64,000 bases of DNA from an uncultured Thermoanaerobaculia bacterium (GTDB taxonomy: Bacteria > Acidobacteriota > Thermoanaerobaculia > Multivoradales > Multivoraceae): contig CATOTG010000008.1 in NCBI GenBank assembly GCA_951813015.1, forward strand, positions 1 through 64,000, written 5' to 3'. Shown here piece by piece: positions 19,928-28,854 of this stretch. Under the pieces are notes generated by a model. It made no database searches. It saw only the letters and a program-made list of their open reading frames with translations, and was not told the origin of the DNA. A program made the translations under genes and the position numbers. Position 1 is the stretch's first letter. Each line of letters starts with the position of its first letter.

Positions 19928-21466
19928 TTGCTCGAACTTCACCGGACCTCGAAGAGCTATCCGGGCGTGGACGCCCTTCGCGGCGTCAGCCTTGCCGCTG
20001 GCGCCGGCGAGGTGCTGGGCCTGGTCGGAGAGAACGGCGCCGGCAAGAGCACCCTGATCCGGGTCGTTTCGGGCGCCGAACGTCCGGACGGCGGCTGGAT
20101 CGAGCTTGACGGCGAACCCGCGGCGTTCGATTCGCCGGCGGAGGCGCGCCGGCGGGGGATCGCGGTGATCCACCAGGAACTCAGTCTGATCCCGCAGTTG
20201 AGTGTCCGCGAGAATCTCTTTCTCGGCGCCGGCTGGTCCCGGCGAGGCCTGGTCCGCCGGCGCCGGGAAGAGCGCGAGGCGCGCCGGCTGCTCGGATTGC
20301 TGGAGATCGAAATCGACCCGGGCGCCTCCTGCTTTGGGCTGTCGCTCGGCGCGCGCCAGGCGGTGGAGATCGCGAAGGCGCTGGCGCAGGGACCCCGGCT
20401 GCTGATCCTGGACGAGCCGACCGCGGCGCTGTCTCCGCGCGAGGCGCGCGCTCTGCTGCGCCAAGTGCGCGAACTCGCGGGTCGCGGAGCGGCCGCGATC
20501 TACGTCAGCCACCGACTGGAGGAGATCGAGGCGGTCGCCGACCGGGTCGCCGTGCTGCGCGACGGCGAACTCGTGCACAGCATCGACCGGCGCCTTTCGG
20601 CCGCGGGCGGTGGCGGCCTCGCGCCGCTTGATCGCGATGCGCTGATCGAGGCGATGGTGGGCCGGCGCCTGAGCGCGGAGTTCCCGCCTCGTCTCCACCA
20701 GGAGCTCGGGGAACCCCGGCTCGAGATCAAGGAGCTGTCGGCAGGACACCGTGTCCGCGACGTGTCCTTCAGCATCCGCCGCGGCGAAGTCCTGGGGCTC
20801 GCGGGCCTGGTGGGCGCCGGCCGCAGCGAGGTCGCGCGCCTGGTCTTCGGCGCCGCAGCGCGCGACCGCGGCGAGGTCTGGCTCGACGGCAGGCGGCTCG
20901 ACCCGCGGTCGCCGCGCCGGGCGATCGCCGCCGGTATCTGCTTGCTGCCGGAGGATCGCAGAGGCCACGGCCTGGTGTTGACGGAAAGTGCGCGGGCCAA
21001 CTTCGCGCTTCCCAATCTGGATCGCTTCCGTCGCTTTCGAGGCATGGTCGATCGCCGTCGCGAGGGGCGCGCCTTCGACCGATGGCGGGGGCAACTCGAC
21101 ATCCGGCTCGCTCGATCCGGCCAGCGGGTGGCCACCCTGTCGGGCGGCAATCAGCAGAAGGTCGTGATCGCCAAGTGGCTCGAACGCGGCGCGGGGGTCG
21201 TGCTCTGCGACGAACCGACCAGGGGAATCGATGTCGGGGCCCGGTACGAGATCTACGAGTGGATCCGCCGGATGGCGTCGGAAGGCAAGGCCGTGCTCCT
21301 GATCAGCTCGGAGCTGGAGGAGGTTCTGGGCATGAGCGACCGCGTCCTGGTCATGCACGAGGGGCGGATCCGGGGTGAGATCGCGGACCCGGCGGGCGCC
21401 GATCCGGCCGGCGTTCTGCGGATCGCGGCGGGTGTCGGTCCGTCGGAGGAGCCCGCCGTTGCCTGA
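19928..21466 (+). CDS. Sugar ABC transporter ATPase, two domains (RbsA-like)
   Basis: A 512-residue RbsA/XylG/MglA-type ATPase. First domain: Walker A GENGAGKS, signature LSLGARQAVEIAKAL, Walker B LLILDEPTAAL. Second domain: a degenerate Walker A GLVGAGRSE, as usual in the family, then signature LSGGNQQK and CDEPTRGIDVGA. The start is a TTG at 19928, matching the family start LELHRTSKSYPGVDAL. Its stop TGA at 21464 overlaps the region where the permease begins. Confidence 0.92.
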   Translation: MLELHRTSKSYPGVDALRGVSLAAGAGEVLGLVGENGAGKSTLIRVVSGAERPDGGWIELDGEPAAFDSPAEARRRGIAVIHQELSLIPQLSVRENLFLGAGWSRRGLVRRRREEREARRLLGLLEIEIDPGASCFGLSLGARQAVEIAKALAQGPRLLILDEPTAALSPREARALLRQVRELAGRGAAAIYVSHRLEEIEAVADRVAVLRDGELVHSIDRRLSAAGGGGLAPLDRDALIEAMVGRRLSAEFPPRLHQELGEPRLEIKELSAGHRVRDVSFSIRRGEVLGLAGLVGAGRSEVARLVFGAAARDRGEVWLDGRRLDPRSPRRAIAAGICLLPEDRRGHGLVLTESARANFALPNLDRFRRFRGMVDRRREGRAFDRWRGQLDIRLARSGQRVATLSGGNQQKVVIAKWLERGAGVVLCDEPTRGIDVGARYEIYEWIRRMASEGKAVLLISSELEEVLGMSDRVLVMHEGRIRGEIADPAGADPAGVLRIAAGVGPSEEPAVA

Positions 21467-21512
21467 GGAACCTCCGTTGCCTGAGGAGCCTCCGTTGCCT
21501 GAGGAGACGGGC
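21459..21512 (+). repeat. Three 18-bp tandem repeats, each with a TTG start codon
   Basis: The unit TTGCCTGAGGA(A/G)CCTCCG is repeated at 21459, 21477 and 21495 (last copy diverged at its end). Each unit carries TTG and TGA 2 nt apart, so the first TGA ends the ATPase gene while each TTG could start the permease. It encodes LPEEPP repeats. Confidence 0.75.
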
Positions 21513-22901
21513 CAGCCGGTCCGTGGCCGCGTGCGTCGCCTGCTGTCGGGTCTGGTCGATCTGGCGGGCCGCCGACTCTCGGTCGTCGTGCTGCTTCTCC
21601 TCTGCCTGATCTCGAGCGCGGCGACCTGGCGTGAACAGAATCCGATCACGAAGCGCGCCGGCGCCGCGGTCGCCCGCCAGGTGCTGGAGGTTTGCCCCGT
21701 CCCGTGCGAGGTGCTCGTCGTCGTGCGGGACACGGCGGTCGACCGGGCGTTCGCGGCGGCGATCGAGCGTGGCCTCGCGGACGCCGGCGCCCGAAACGCC
21801 GGCCGGGTGTTTGGCCAGCCGCGGGATGTGCGGCTGGAGTTCGAGAGGATTGCCCGCGCCGGCGGTTCGGTCGACGCGATCGCCACTCACCGGATCGCGT
21901 CGGAGTGGGGCCCGGTGCGGTCGGCCGGAGCGCCGGTCGTGGCGCCGGGGAGCTACTACTGGCCAACCTTCCTGACCCCGCGCAACCTGCTCAACGTGGT
22001 GAACCAGAACGCGGACATCGCGATCATCGCCCTCGGCATGACCCTGGTGATCCTGACCGCGGGCATCGACCTCTCGGTCGGCAGCCTGCTGGCGCTGGCG
22101 GGCGTGATTGCCGCGGTGACGGCGCAGGAGTGGTTCGGCGGCGCCGCGGCCTCGCCGGCCGGCCTGCTGGCGGCGATGCTTCTTGGCGTGGCGGCCGCTG
22201 CCCTGGGCGGTCTGCTGAGCGGGACGATGGTCACCGCCTTCCGGGTGCCGCCCTTCGTCGCCACTCTGGGTCTGATGATGGTGGCGCGCGGCCTGGCCCT
22301 GATTCTCGCTGTCGGTCACCAGCGACGCCTCGTGGGCGGCGGCGCCGAGGGCACGCCCGAGGCGGTGCGGGTTGGAGCGCCCGCTTTCGCCTGGCTTGGC
22401 AACGGCTCCGCGTTGGGCGTGCCGAATCCGATCCTGCTCATGCTCTTCCTCTTCGTGGCCGCTCACCTGCTGATGACGCGGACCATGTTCGGGCGCTACG
22501 TCTACGCCGTGGGCGGCAACCCGGAAGCGGCGCGGCTGTCGGGTGTGCCGGTGACCGCGGTCCTGCTCGCCGTCTACTGTCTGTGCGGAGCGTTCGCCGG
22601 GCTGGCAGGCATCGTCGACGCTTCCCGGTTCGAAGGCGGCCGGCCCAACGCCGGCGAGCTCTACGAACTCCAGGTGATCGCGGCCGTCGTGGTCGGCGGA
22701 GCGAGTCTGGCGGGCGGTCGAGGCCGCATCTCGGGCACCCTGATCGGCGCGATGATCATCGCCGTCATCCAGAACGGCCTGAACATCGCGGGGGTCGCGT
22801 CCTACGAGCAGAAGGTCGTGTTCGGGGCCCTGATTCTGGCCGCCGTGTTGCTCGACCGGCTTCAGCCGAGACTACACCGTCTTGGACGTAAACGCTTGTA
22901 G
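21459..22901 (+). CDS. Sugar ABC transporter permease (RbsC-like) with an extra periplasmic insert
   Basis: A protein of up to 480 residues; the start may be any of three TTG codons. The permease core has the RbsC pattern: NIVNQNADI-like start NVVNQNADIAIIALGMTLVI, TAGIDLSVGSLLAL, GRYVYAVGGNPEAARLSGV and IGAMIIAVIQNGLN. Between the first helix and the core is an insert of about 115 residues. Within it, CPVPCEVLVVVRDTAVDRAF and later residues look like a fragment of a periplasmic sugar-binding fold. Typical RbsC proteins are about 320 residues and lack this. Confidence 0.88.
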   Translation: MPEEPPLPEEPPLPEETGQPVRGRVRRLLSGLVDLAGRRLSVVVLLLLCLISSAATWREQNPITKRAGAAVARQVLEVCPVPCEVLVVVRDTAVDRAFAAAIERGLADAGARNAGRVFGQPRDVRLEFERIARAGGSVDAIATHRIASEWGPVRSAGAPVVAPGSYYWPTFLTPRNLLNVVNQNADIAIIALGMTLVILTAGIDLSVGSLLALAGVIAAVTAQEWFGGAAASPAGLLAAMLLGVAAAALGGLLSGTMVTAFRVPPFVATLGLMMVARGLALILAVGHQRRLVGGGAEGTPEAVRVGAPAFAWLGNGSALGVPNPILLMLFLFVAAHLLMTRTMFGRYVYAVGGNPEAARLSGVPVTAVLLAVYCLCGAFAGLAGIVDASRFEGGRPNAGELYELQVIAAVVVGGASLAGGRGRISGTLIGAMIIAVIQNGLNIAGVASYEQKVVFGALILAAVLLDRLQPRLHRLGRKRL

Positions 22902-22922
22902 CGCAAGGACTTAGCGTTTGTC

Positions 22923-22943
22923 TGGGGGACGACCATCCCCCCA
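22923..22943 (+). terminator. Terminator-like hairpin after the sugar ABC operon
   Basis: TGGGGG (22923-22928), 9-nt loop, CCCCCA (22938-22943), just after the permease stop. A further inverted repeat AAACGCT/AGCGTTT (22890-22896, 22913-22919) spans the stop codon. No U-run follows. Confidence 0.4.
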
Positions 22944-22993
22944 AACAGGCCCCTCTCCTCCCCGGAGGTTCTCTTGCTAGGGTTACTGCCAAC

Positions 22994-24274
22994 GCACTGC
23001 TGTCCCATAGAATGGGTTGAGAAACGGGCCTGAATCCGCGCCTTGCTGTATCATTGGTTTGGCGAAAAAAGCCAATGACTACAAGGAGGATTCAGACCCA
23101 TGGCACATCATAGCACCGTACTCGGACAGCTTCTCAGGATGGTGTCGAGACATGAGTTCGAGCAGGACGCCTGGAGGCACCACAAAGGGACGAGACTCCG
23201 GTCCATGAGCCGGTGGAGCCAGTTCGTGGCGATGGCGATGGCGCAGCTCTCGGGTCGGTCCAGCCTGCGGGATGTGGTGACGAATCTGGAGGCCCAGAAA
23301 CAGAAGCTCTACCATCTCGGCGTCGGACGGGTCGCGCGATCGTCGCTTGCGCGGGTCAATCAGAGGCAGCCTCACGAGCTCTTCAAGTTGCAGTTCGAGC
23401 GCCTCCTGGACCGCTGTCGCGGCGTGGCGCCCGGCCACGGATTTCGGTTCAAGAACCCGCTGGTGTCACTGGACGCGACCCACATTGACCTGTGCCTCGC
23501 GGTGTTCCCGTGGGCGAAGTACAGCAAGAGCAAGGGGGCGATCAAGGTCCATGTCGGCCTCGACCATGCTGGCCACCTGCCGTCGTTCGTGAGCGTGACG
23601 GATGGGAAGGGGTCGGACATCGAGGTCGCGCAGACCCTGCGGCTGCCGCAGGGGAGCATCATCGCTGCGGACCGTCTGTACCAGGACTTCGGCTGGCTGA
23701 AATCCCTTGACGCACAAGGGGTTTTTCTGGTGACGAGGCTCAAGCGGGGAGTCAGGTACGCGGTTCGGGAGCGTCGTTCGTACGCGCCCGGCCGCGGCGT
23801 GACTTCGGACCAGACCATCGAGCTCACGAGCAAGGAGAGCCGGAAGAAGTGCCCGATTCTGCTGCGGCGGGTGGGCTATCGGGACCCTGAGACCGGCAAG
23901 CACTACGTCTTCCTCACCAACAACTTCCATCTCGCGCCGAGGACCATCGCGGACATCTACAAGGCCCGCTGGCAGGTCGAACTCTTCTTCAAGTGGATCA
24001 AACAGAACCTCCGCATCAAGAGCTTTCTCGGCACTTCCCGCAACGCCGTGTTGACCCAGATCTGGATCGCCATGTGCGTCCACCTGATTCTCGCCTACCT
24101 GAAGTTCTCGAACCGCCTCAAGTGGCGGCTCAGCGAAATCCTCCGGCTGCTTCAACTCAATCTCTTCGAACGACGAACGCTCAACGACTTGCTACAGCCC
24201 GAACGAAACCCGCCAAACCGAGAAACTGCTCAACTACAACTTGCGTTGCCCTGAAGTCTGTGGGACAGCAGTGC
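22994..24274 (+). mobile_element. Intact IS4-family insertion sequence
   Basis: A 1,281-bp element. The ends are 18-bp inverted repeats with one mismatch (GCACTGCTGTCCCA plus (T/C)AGA; 22994-23011 and 24257-24274). The flanking bases TGCCAAC at 22987-22993 and 24275-24281 form a perfect 7-bp target duplication, so the insertion is recent. One transposase gene lies inside. It landed between the sugar ABC operon and the restriction-modification gene, probably in or near the promoter of the latter. Confidence 0.85.
23100..24254 (+). CDS. IS4-family transposase (DUF4372 + DDE domain)
   Basis: A 384-residue transposase. The N-terminal DUF4372-type part (QLLRMVSRHEFEQ, AQLSGRSSLRDV, KLYHLGVGRVARSSLA) is followed by the DDE catalytic domain: Asp in VSLDATHIDL, Asp in IIAADRLYQDFGWL, and Glu in YKARWQVELFFKWIKQNL, the IS4 Y-(2)-R-(3)-E-(6)-K signature. 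AAGGAGG precedes the ATG by about 10 nt. A hairpin (TTGGC...GCCAA, about 23059-23075) lies upstream of that site and may limit read-through expression. Base composition is visibly less GC-rich than neighbours. Confidence 0.92.
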   Translation: MAHHSTVLGQLLRMVSRHEFEQDAWRHHKGTRLRSMSRWSQFVAMAMAQLSGRSSLRDVVTNLEAQKQKLYHLGVGRVARSSLARVNQRQPHELFKLQFERLLDRCRGVAPGHGFRFKNPLVSLDATHIDLCLAVFPWAKYSKSKGAIKVHVGLDHAGHLPSFVSVTDGKGSDIEVAQTLRLPQGSIIAADRLYQDFGWLKSLDAQGVFLVTRLKRGVRYAVRERRSYAPGRGVTSDQTIELTSKESRKKCPILLRRVGYRDPETGKHYVFLTNNFHLAPRTIADIYKARWQVELFFKWIKQNLRIKSFLGTSRNAVLTQIWIAMCVHLILAYLKFSNRLKWRLSEILRLLQLNLFERRTLNDLLQPERNPPNRETAQLQLALP

Positions 24275-24332
24275 TGCCAACGTCAGGCTGCCTCGTAAAG
24301 CCAGATTGTTCTCAATAGGAAGCACAGCCCAA

Positions 24333-27300
24333 ATGGCGGACATACAGACGGCAAACGAGCAAATCGTCCTCGACTTGAATCTGTCGCTATCAGCTGGCGA
24401 GTGGTTGAGGCGGATCCGCAAGGACAGCCGCACCAGTGTCCAGCAAGGCCGGTGGTTCGAGAACCTCTTCCTCCGGGTGGCCCGGAACGAGCCCGGCTTC
24501 GACATCGAAGGCGTCTGGCGTTGGGCAGATTGGCCCGACCGGGAACGCCTGACCGGCCTCAGCGCTGACGACATCGGCGTCGACCTCGTCGCGAAGCACA
24601 ACGACGGGACGTGGATTGCGATCCAGTGCAAGTGCTACGCCCCGAGGTACCGGGTCAGTAAGGCAGACGTTCAGAAGTTCCTCGCCGGTTCTCAGCATGA
24701 GGTCTTCGGCCTACGCTGGATCGTGGCCACCTCCCGGTGGGGGCCAACGGCAGACAAGATCATCCAGCGGACGAACATCCGGCGCATCGACTTCCGCAAC
24801 TACCACGACCGGATTGTCACCGATGCCGTGGAGCGGCCTGTTCGGCAGCCCTGGCCACTCCAGGAGGAAGCCATCGAGAACGTCCTGCACGGCTTCGAGA
24901 ATCACGATCGGGGACGACTCATCATGGCTTGCGGCACGGGCAAGACGTTCACAGCCCTACGGATTGCGGAGCGCTTCGTTCCAGACGGCGGCACAATCCT
25001 CTTCCTCGCCCCGACCATCGCCCTCGTCTCCCAGGCACGGCGCGAATGGCTGACCCACACCACGAGACGGCTCCACTCCTTGGTCGTCTGCTCCGACCCC
25101 TACGCCGGCGGCAAGAACGAGCAGGAGGACATCCGCATCTCGGAACTGACCTGCCCAGTCGTCTCCGAACCGGAGAAGATCGCCGGTGTCCTACGCGACG
25201 GGAAGGGCACGAAGGTCGTCTTCTGCACCTACCAGTCCCTCAAGCAGGTGGTCGAGGCGCAGCGTGACCACTCAGCTTCGGCATTTGCACTGACCATCGC
25301 CGACGAAGCCCACCGCACCACGGGGGTGCTGAACCGCAAGAGGAGCAAGGTCGATTTCCAACTGGTCCACGATGAAGACCAGCTCCACACGGCCAAGCGG
25401 CTGTACATGACCGCTACGCCCCGCATCTACACCGAGAAGTCGAAGCGCAGTCTGGCCAAGAGGGGCCTCGCCGTTGCCGACATGAGTAACGAGGATGACT
25501 ATGGACCCCAGTTCCACCGTCTCCGCTTCAAGACCGCAGTGGAGGACCGCAAGCTGGCCGACTACCGGGTGATTGTCCTCGGTGTGAACGAGTCCCGTGT
25601 GCCCCCGGGGCTCCGCACACGCCTGGACCACCTGGCGGATGAGAAGTGGAAGAAGAACCGCCCGACGCTCACCGACATGACCCGAGTGCTCGGCGTCTCT
25701 CTGGCCATCAACGGACTCAGCGAGGGCACCGACCTCGAACGCCCAGGCCGATTGCCCCGGACGATGGCCTTCGCCAACAGCATTCTCCGCTCGAAGTGGT
25801 TCACCAAAGCGCTGATGGACCCCCAGGTCAAAGCGCTGACCACCAGACAACTCCACGGTGAAGACCGGGCTTGGACCGTCAAGGCCGAACATCTCGATGC
25901 ATCCGCCAGCGCCTTGGAACGCAACCGGGCGCTCGCTGAACTCCGTGACGCTGACAAAGACGGCGTGCTCCGGGTCCTTAACAACGTCAAGCTGTTCACC
26001 GAAGGCGTGGATGTCCCCAGCCTGAACGCCGTCGCCTTCCTGGACCCCCGAGACAGCCAGGTCGACGTCGTGCAAGCGGTCGGCCGTGTGATGCGTCGAG
26101 CCGAAGGCAAGAGGTTCGGCTACATCGTGGTCCCCGTCGTGGTCAAACCCGGTATGGATGTTGCCGATGCCCTTCAGAACAGCTCCGAGGGCTACCATGT
26201 TCTTGGCAAGGTGCTGCGGGCGCTCCAGGCCCACGACGAACGGCTCCACGAAAACACCGCGCAGTTCGTTGAAGTGCTCGAAGTCAAGCCGCCTGTCCCG
26301 AATGTCCCTCCGGACCGTCCTCGTGACCACCCGACAGGCGACCAAGATGACCTGTTCCCCGGCCTCGACCTCGAAGCCGCTGGCGAAGGGATCTACGCTC
26401 ACGTGGCCGCAGCCTCTGGCCTCGGTAGACCCGGCCAGATAGTCGCCGACGAAATTGCCCTGGCGGTGCGAAGGGCAGCGGAGATCTTCCAGAGCGAAGA
26501 AGTGGAAGTGGAAGTGGAAGTTGAACTTGCTGACGCTCTGGACTTGCCCGCAGACGATGCCTCCTCCAGGAAAGCTACGCGCACGGTTGCCGCTCTGCTC
26601 CTCTGCAACGCGTGCCTTATGCACCGCCGCCTCCGGGACATCCCGGACATGAAGATGCTGCCTGGCCTTGGGCGCGTCGGCGCCACTGACGACCCGTCGA
26701 GTGTGCTCATGGCATCGTGGAGCACGATTCTCGAACTGGGCTACGTCCCAGTCTTCGAACCCGCTCTGGCGGCGCTCAAGGCGCTTCCCAACAACAAGGC
26801 AATCCAAGTCGCTCTGCGCGGCCTGTCGGAATGCGCGGACAACCTCGCCGACAGCCTAAGCGACCTCGGCTACGACCACGCCGGACCGCTCTACCACCGC
26901 ATCCTCGGCTCGGCCAAGAGCGATGGCGCGTTCTACACAAACAACATCTCAGCCCTGATGCTCGCTCGGCTCGCGCTCGACCAGGACTTCGTGGACTGGT
27001 CCAGTTCAGATGCGGTCAAGGGCCTCCGAATCATCGACCCGGCCTGCGGCACCGGCACGCTCTTGATGGCAGCACTGCAGACAATCAAGGCCCGGATGCG
27101 TGAGAGCGGTTCGTTGGGCGAAGGGAACGACGAGCGCCTGCACAAGGCGCTGGTCGAGGATGTGCTGTGCGGTCTGGACATCAACCGACATGGCGTGCAG
27201 CTAGCGGCCTGCAATCTCACTTTGGGCGCTCCGTCGGTGAACTACTCGCAGATGAACCTGCACACGATGCGGCACGGCGCCCAAGACGACGGCACGGTGA

Positions 27301-28766
27301 AGGCAGGCTCGCTGGAAATTCTGCACCAGAACGGCTCCCAACGCTCTCTGTTCGAGATGACCTCTCGGCTTCAGGGAACAGACACTCTCGGTACTGAATG
27401 GGAAGGACGATCGGATCAGGGCCCAGACTTTCATCTCAGAGACGTTGACCTCGTGATCATGAACCCCCCCTTCACCGCGAATGACAAACGTGGCCGCAAG
27501 TTTGCAAGTGACGTGAAGAAAAGGATGCAGGGCCGCGAAATGCGGATCCGCGACGAGCTAGTCCAGCGAGACCCGAGAGCAGGACTGGCTATGGAACCCA
27601 AGAGCAGTATCCGTATGTCCTTCACGCCGCTCGCCGACCAACTCCTGGCGAAGGTGAGCAACCGAACCCTAGCGAGTGTATTGCCCGCCACTGCCTGCGT
27701 CGGCACGTCTGGCGAACGGGAACGACAGTTCCTCGCCGAGCGGTTTCAGGTGGACCGCGTCGTTACGTCGCACGACCCGAAGCGTGTCAACTTCTCCGAG
27801 AACACCAGCATCCACGAGTGCTTGTTTGTGTGTCGCCGTCGGCCGGATTCCAGCAATCCGGTGGCACCGACCGAGTTCATCTCTCTACGGCAGATGCCGT
27901 CCACTCCCGCAGAAGCCATTGAGGTCGCCGACGCAATTTCAGCAGGTAGCGGAGAAGCTGTGGGGAGCCGCTTCTTCTGGCCTGAGGGCCGCATTCGAGC
28001 CGGTGACTGGACGCCGGTGCAATGGTACGACAACTCGCTGGCCGAGGCAGCCTGGCGCCTAGACCGGCTCGACACACTGGATTGCCTGGGTCGGTACCAC
28101 AAGGTTGGCCCGATGGGACGAGCTGCACAAAACTCGTGGAGACGCTGCACGGGCGGCGAGGCAAGTGTGGACTCCCGGGCCGTTCGGATCTTCGACACCA
28201 TTTCCGCGGAAGTGCGCCGCTCCATGTTAGGCCACGCAGAACAGTGGGTCGTACCTGGTGGTGGTAAGCGAATTCACCTTTGGGAAAAGATCAGAGCGCA
28301 GAGTTCCAGCCTTTTGATCGCCGAGAAGTTCAGAACGACGAATGGACGGCTGACCGCTGTGTACTCAGAGGAACCCACGTTTGGGTTTGGGTGGCGTCCC
28401 GTCGCCGTTCAACATTCAAACCAGGCAAAGGCACTCTGTTCGTGGCTGAACTCAACACCCGCGAAGCTCATGTTGCTCAATCGCCGCGCTAAGACACTGG
28501 ATTACCCCAACTGGTCAACGGCTCACTGGAAGGAGATTCGCATTCCCAAGCCCGACAGCTTTGCTTGGAACCCCCTAGCCGCTGCCTACGCCAAGGCCTG
28601 CGACCTAGAACTACTTCCGCTGCGGCAAGCGGAGGAGTGCGAGGCTCGCCGAATCATCGACCGGGCGGCTGCTCTGGCCCTCGACATCGACGAAGCACAG
28701 ATTGCCGAGTGGCGACGGAAACTCGCCCTGGAACCGACCATCAGCAACCAGAGGGCGGAGCCGTAG
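24333..28766 (+). CDS. Single-chain restriction-modification enzyme (nuclease-helicase-methyltransferase, type ISP-like)
   Basis: A protein of 1,477 residues with all R-M functions. N-terminal Mrr-like PD-(D/E)xK nuclease: GVDLVA and IAIQCKCY (about 80-100). SF2 helicase: MACGTGKT (about 200), IADEAHRT (about 322), TATPRIY and QAVGRVMRRAEGK. N6-adenine methyltransferase: motif I DPACGTGTLLMA (about 902), motif IV NPPF (about 1045). The C-terminal 350 residues should hold the DNA-recognition domain. The order matches type ISP enzymes such as LlaBIII. ATG at 24333 chosen over an earlier in-frame start. The intact IS sits 52 nt upstream of the gene and may affect its expression. Lower GC than the surroundings suggests transfer. 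Confidence 0.85.
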   Translation: MADIQTANEQIVLDLNLSLSAGEWLRRIRKDSRTSVQQGRWFENLFLRVARNEPGFDIEGVWRWADWPDRERLTGLSADDIGVDLVAKHNDGTWIAIQCKCYAPRYRVSKADVQKFLAGSQHEVFGLRWIVATSRWGPTADKIIQRTNIRRIDFRNYHDRIVTDAVERPVRQPWPLQEEAIENVLHGFENHDRGRLIMACGTGKTFTALRIAERFVPDGGTILFLAPTIALVSQARREWLTHTTRRLHSLVVCSDPYAGGKNEQEDIRISELTCPVVSEPEKIAGVLRDGKGTKVVFCTYQSLKQVVEAQRDHSASAFALTIADEAHRTTGVLNRKRSKVDFQLVHDEDQLHTAKRLYMTATPRIYTEKSKRSLAKRGLAVADMSNEDDYGPQFHRLRFKTAVEDRKLADYRVIVLGVNESRVPPGLRTRLDHLADEKWKKNRPTLTDMTRVLGVSLAINGLSEGTDLERPGRLPRTMAFANSILRSKWFTKALMDPQVKALTTRQLHGEDRAWTVKAEHLDASASALERNRALAELRDADKDGVLRVLNNVKLFTEGVDVPSLNAVAFLDPRDSQVDVVQAVGRVMRRAEGKRFGYIVVPVVVKPGMDVADALQNSSEGYHVLGKVLRALQAHDERLHENTAQFVEVLEVKPPVPNVPPDRPRDHPTGDQDDLFPGLDLEAAGEGIYAHVAAASGLGRPGQIVADEIALAVRRAAEIFQSEEVEVEVEVELADALDLPADDASSRKATRTVAALLLCNACLMHRRLRDIPDMKMLPGLGRVGATDDPSSVLMASWSTILELGYVPVFEPALAALKALPNNKAIQVALRGLSECADNLADSLSDLGYDHAGPLYHRILGSAKSDGAFYTNNISALMLARLALDQDFVDWSSSDAVKGLRIIDPACGTGTLLMAALQTIKARMRESGSLGEGNDERLHKALVEDVLCGLDINRHGVQLAACNLTLGAPSVNYSQMNLHTMRHGAQDDGTVKAGSLEILHQNGSQRSLFEMTSRLQGTDTLGTEWEGRSDQGPDFHLRDVDLVIMNPPFTANDKRGRKFASDVKKRMQGREMRIRDELVQRDPRAGLAMEPKSSIRMSFTPLADQLLAKVSNRTLASVLPATACVGTSGERERQFLAERFQVDRVVTSHDPKRVNFSENTSIHECLFVCRRRPDSSNPVAPTEFISLRQMPSTPAEAIEVADAISAGSGEAVGSRFFWPEGRIRAGDWTPVQWYDNSLAEAAWRLDRLDTLDCLGRYHKVGPMGRAAQNSWRRCTGGEASVDSRAVRIFDTISAEVRRSMLGHAEQWVVPGGGKRIHLWEKIRAQSSSLLIAEKFRTTNGRLTAVYSEEPTFGFGWRPVAVQHSNQAKALCSWLNSTPAKLMLLNRRAKTLDYPNWSTAHWKEIRIPKPDSFAWNPLAAAYAKACDLELLPLRQAEECEARRIIDRAAALALDIDEAQIAEWRRKLALEPTISNQRAEP

Positions 28767-28854
28767 GGATCCGCGCACTGGGTCTTGCGTTGCAGCCGCA
28801 GCCATCGCAACGAGGGCTAGAGTCGCCCCAGACAAAGGAAGATGCTACGGCCGT

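Noticed and set aside
22890..22919. Inverted repeat after the sugar permease as a recombinase attachment site
   Set aside because: No integrase gene nearby, and no second copy of the sequence at the other side of the R-M gene was seen.
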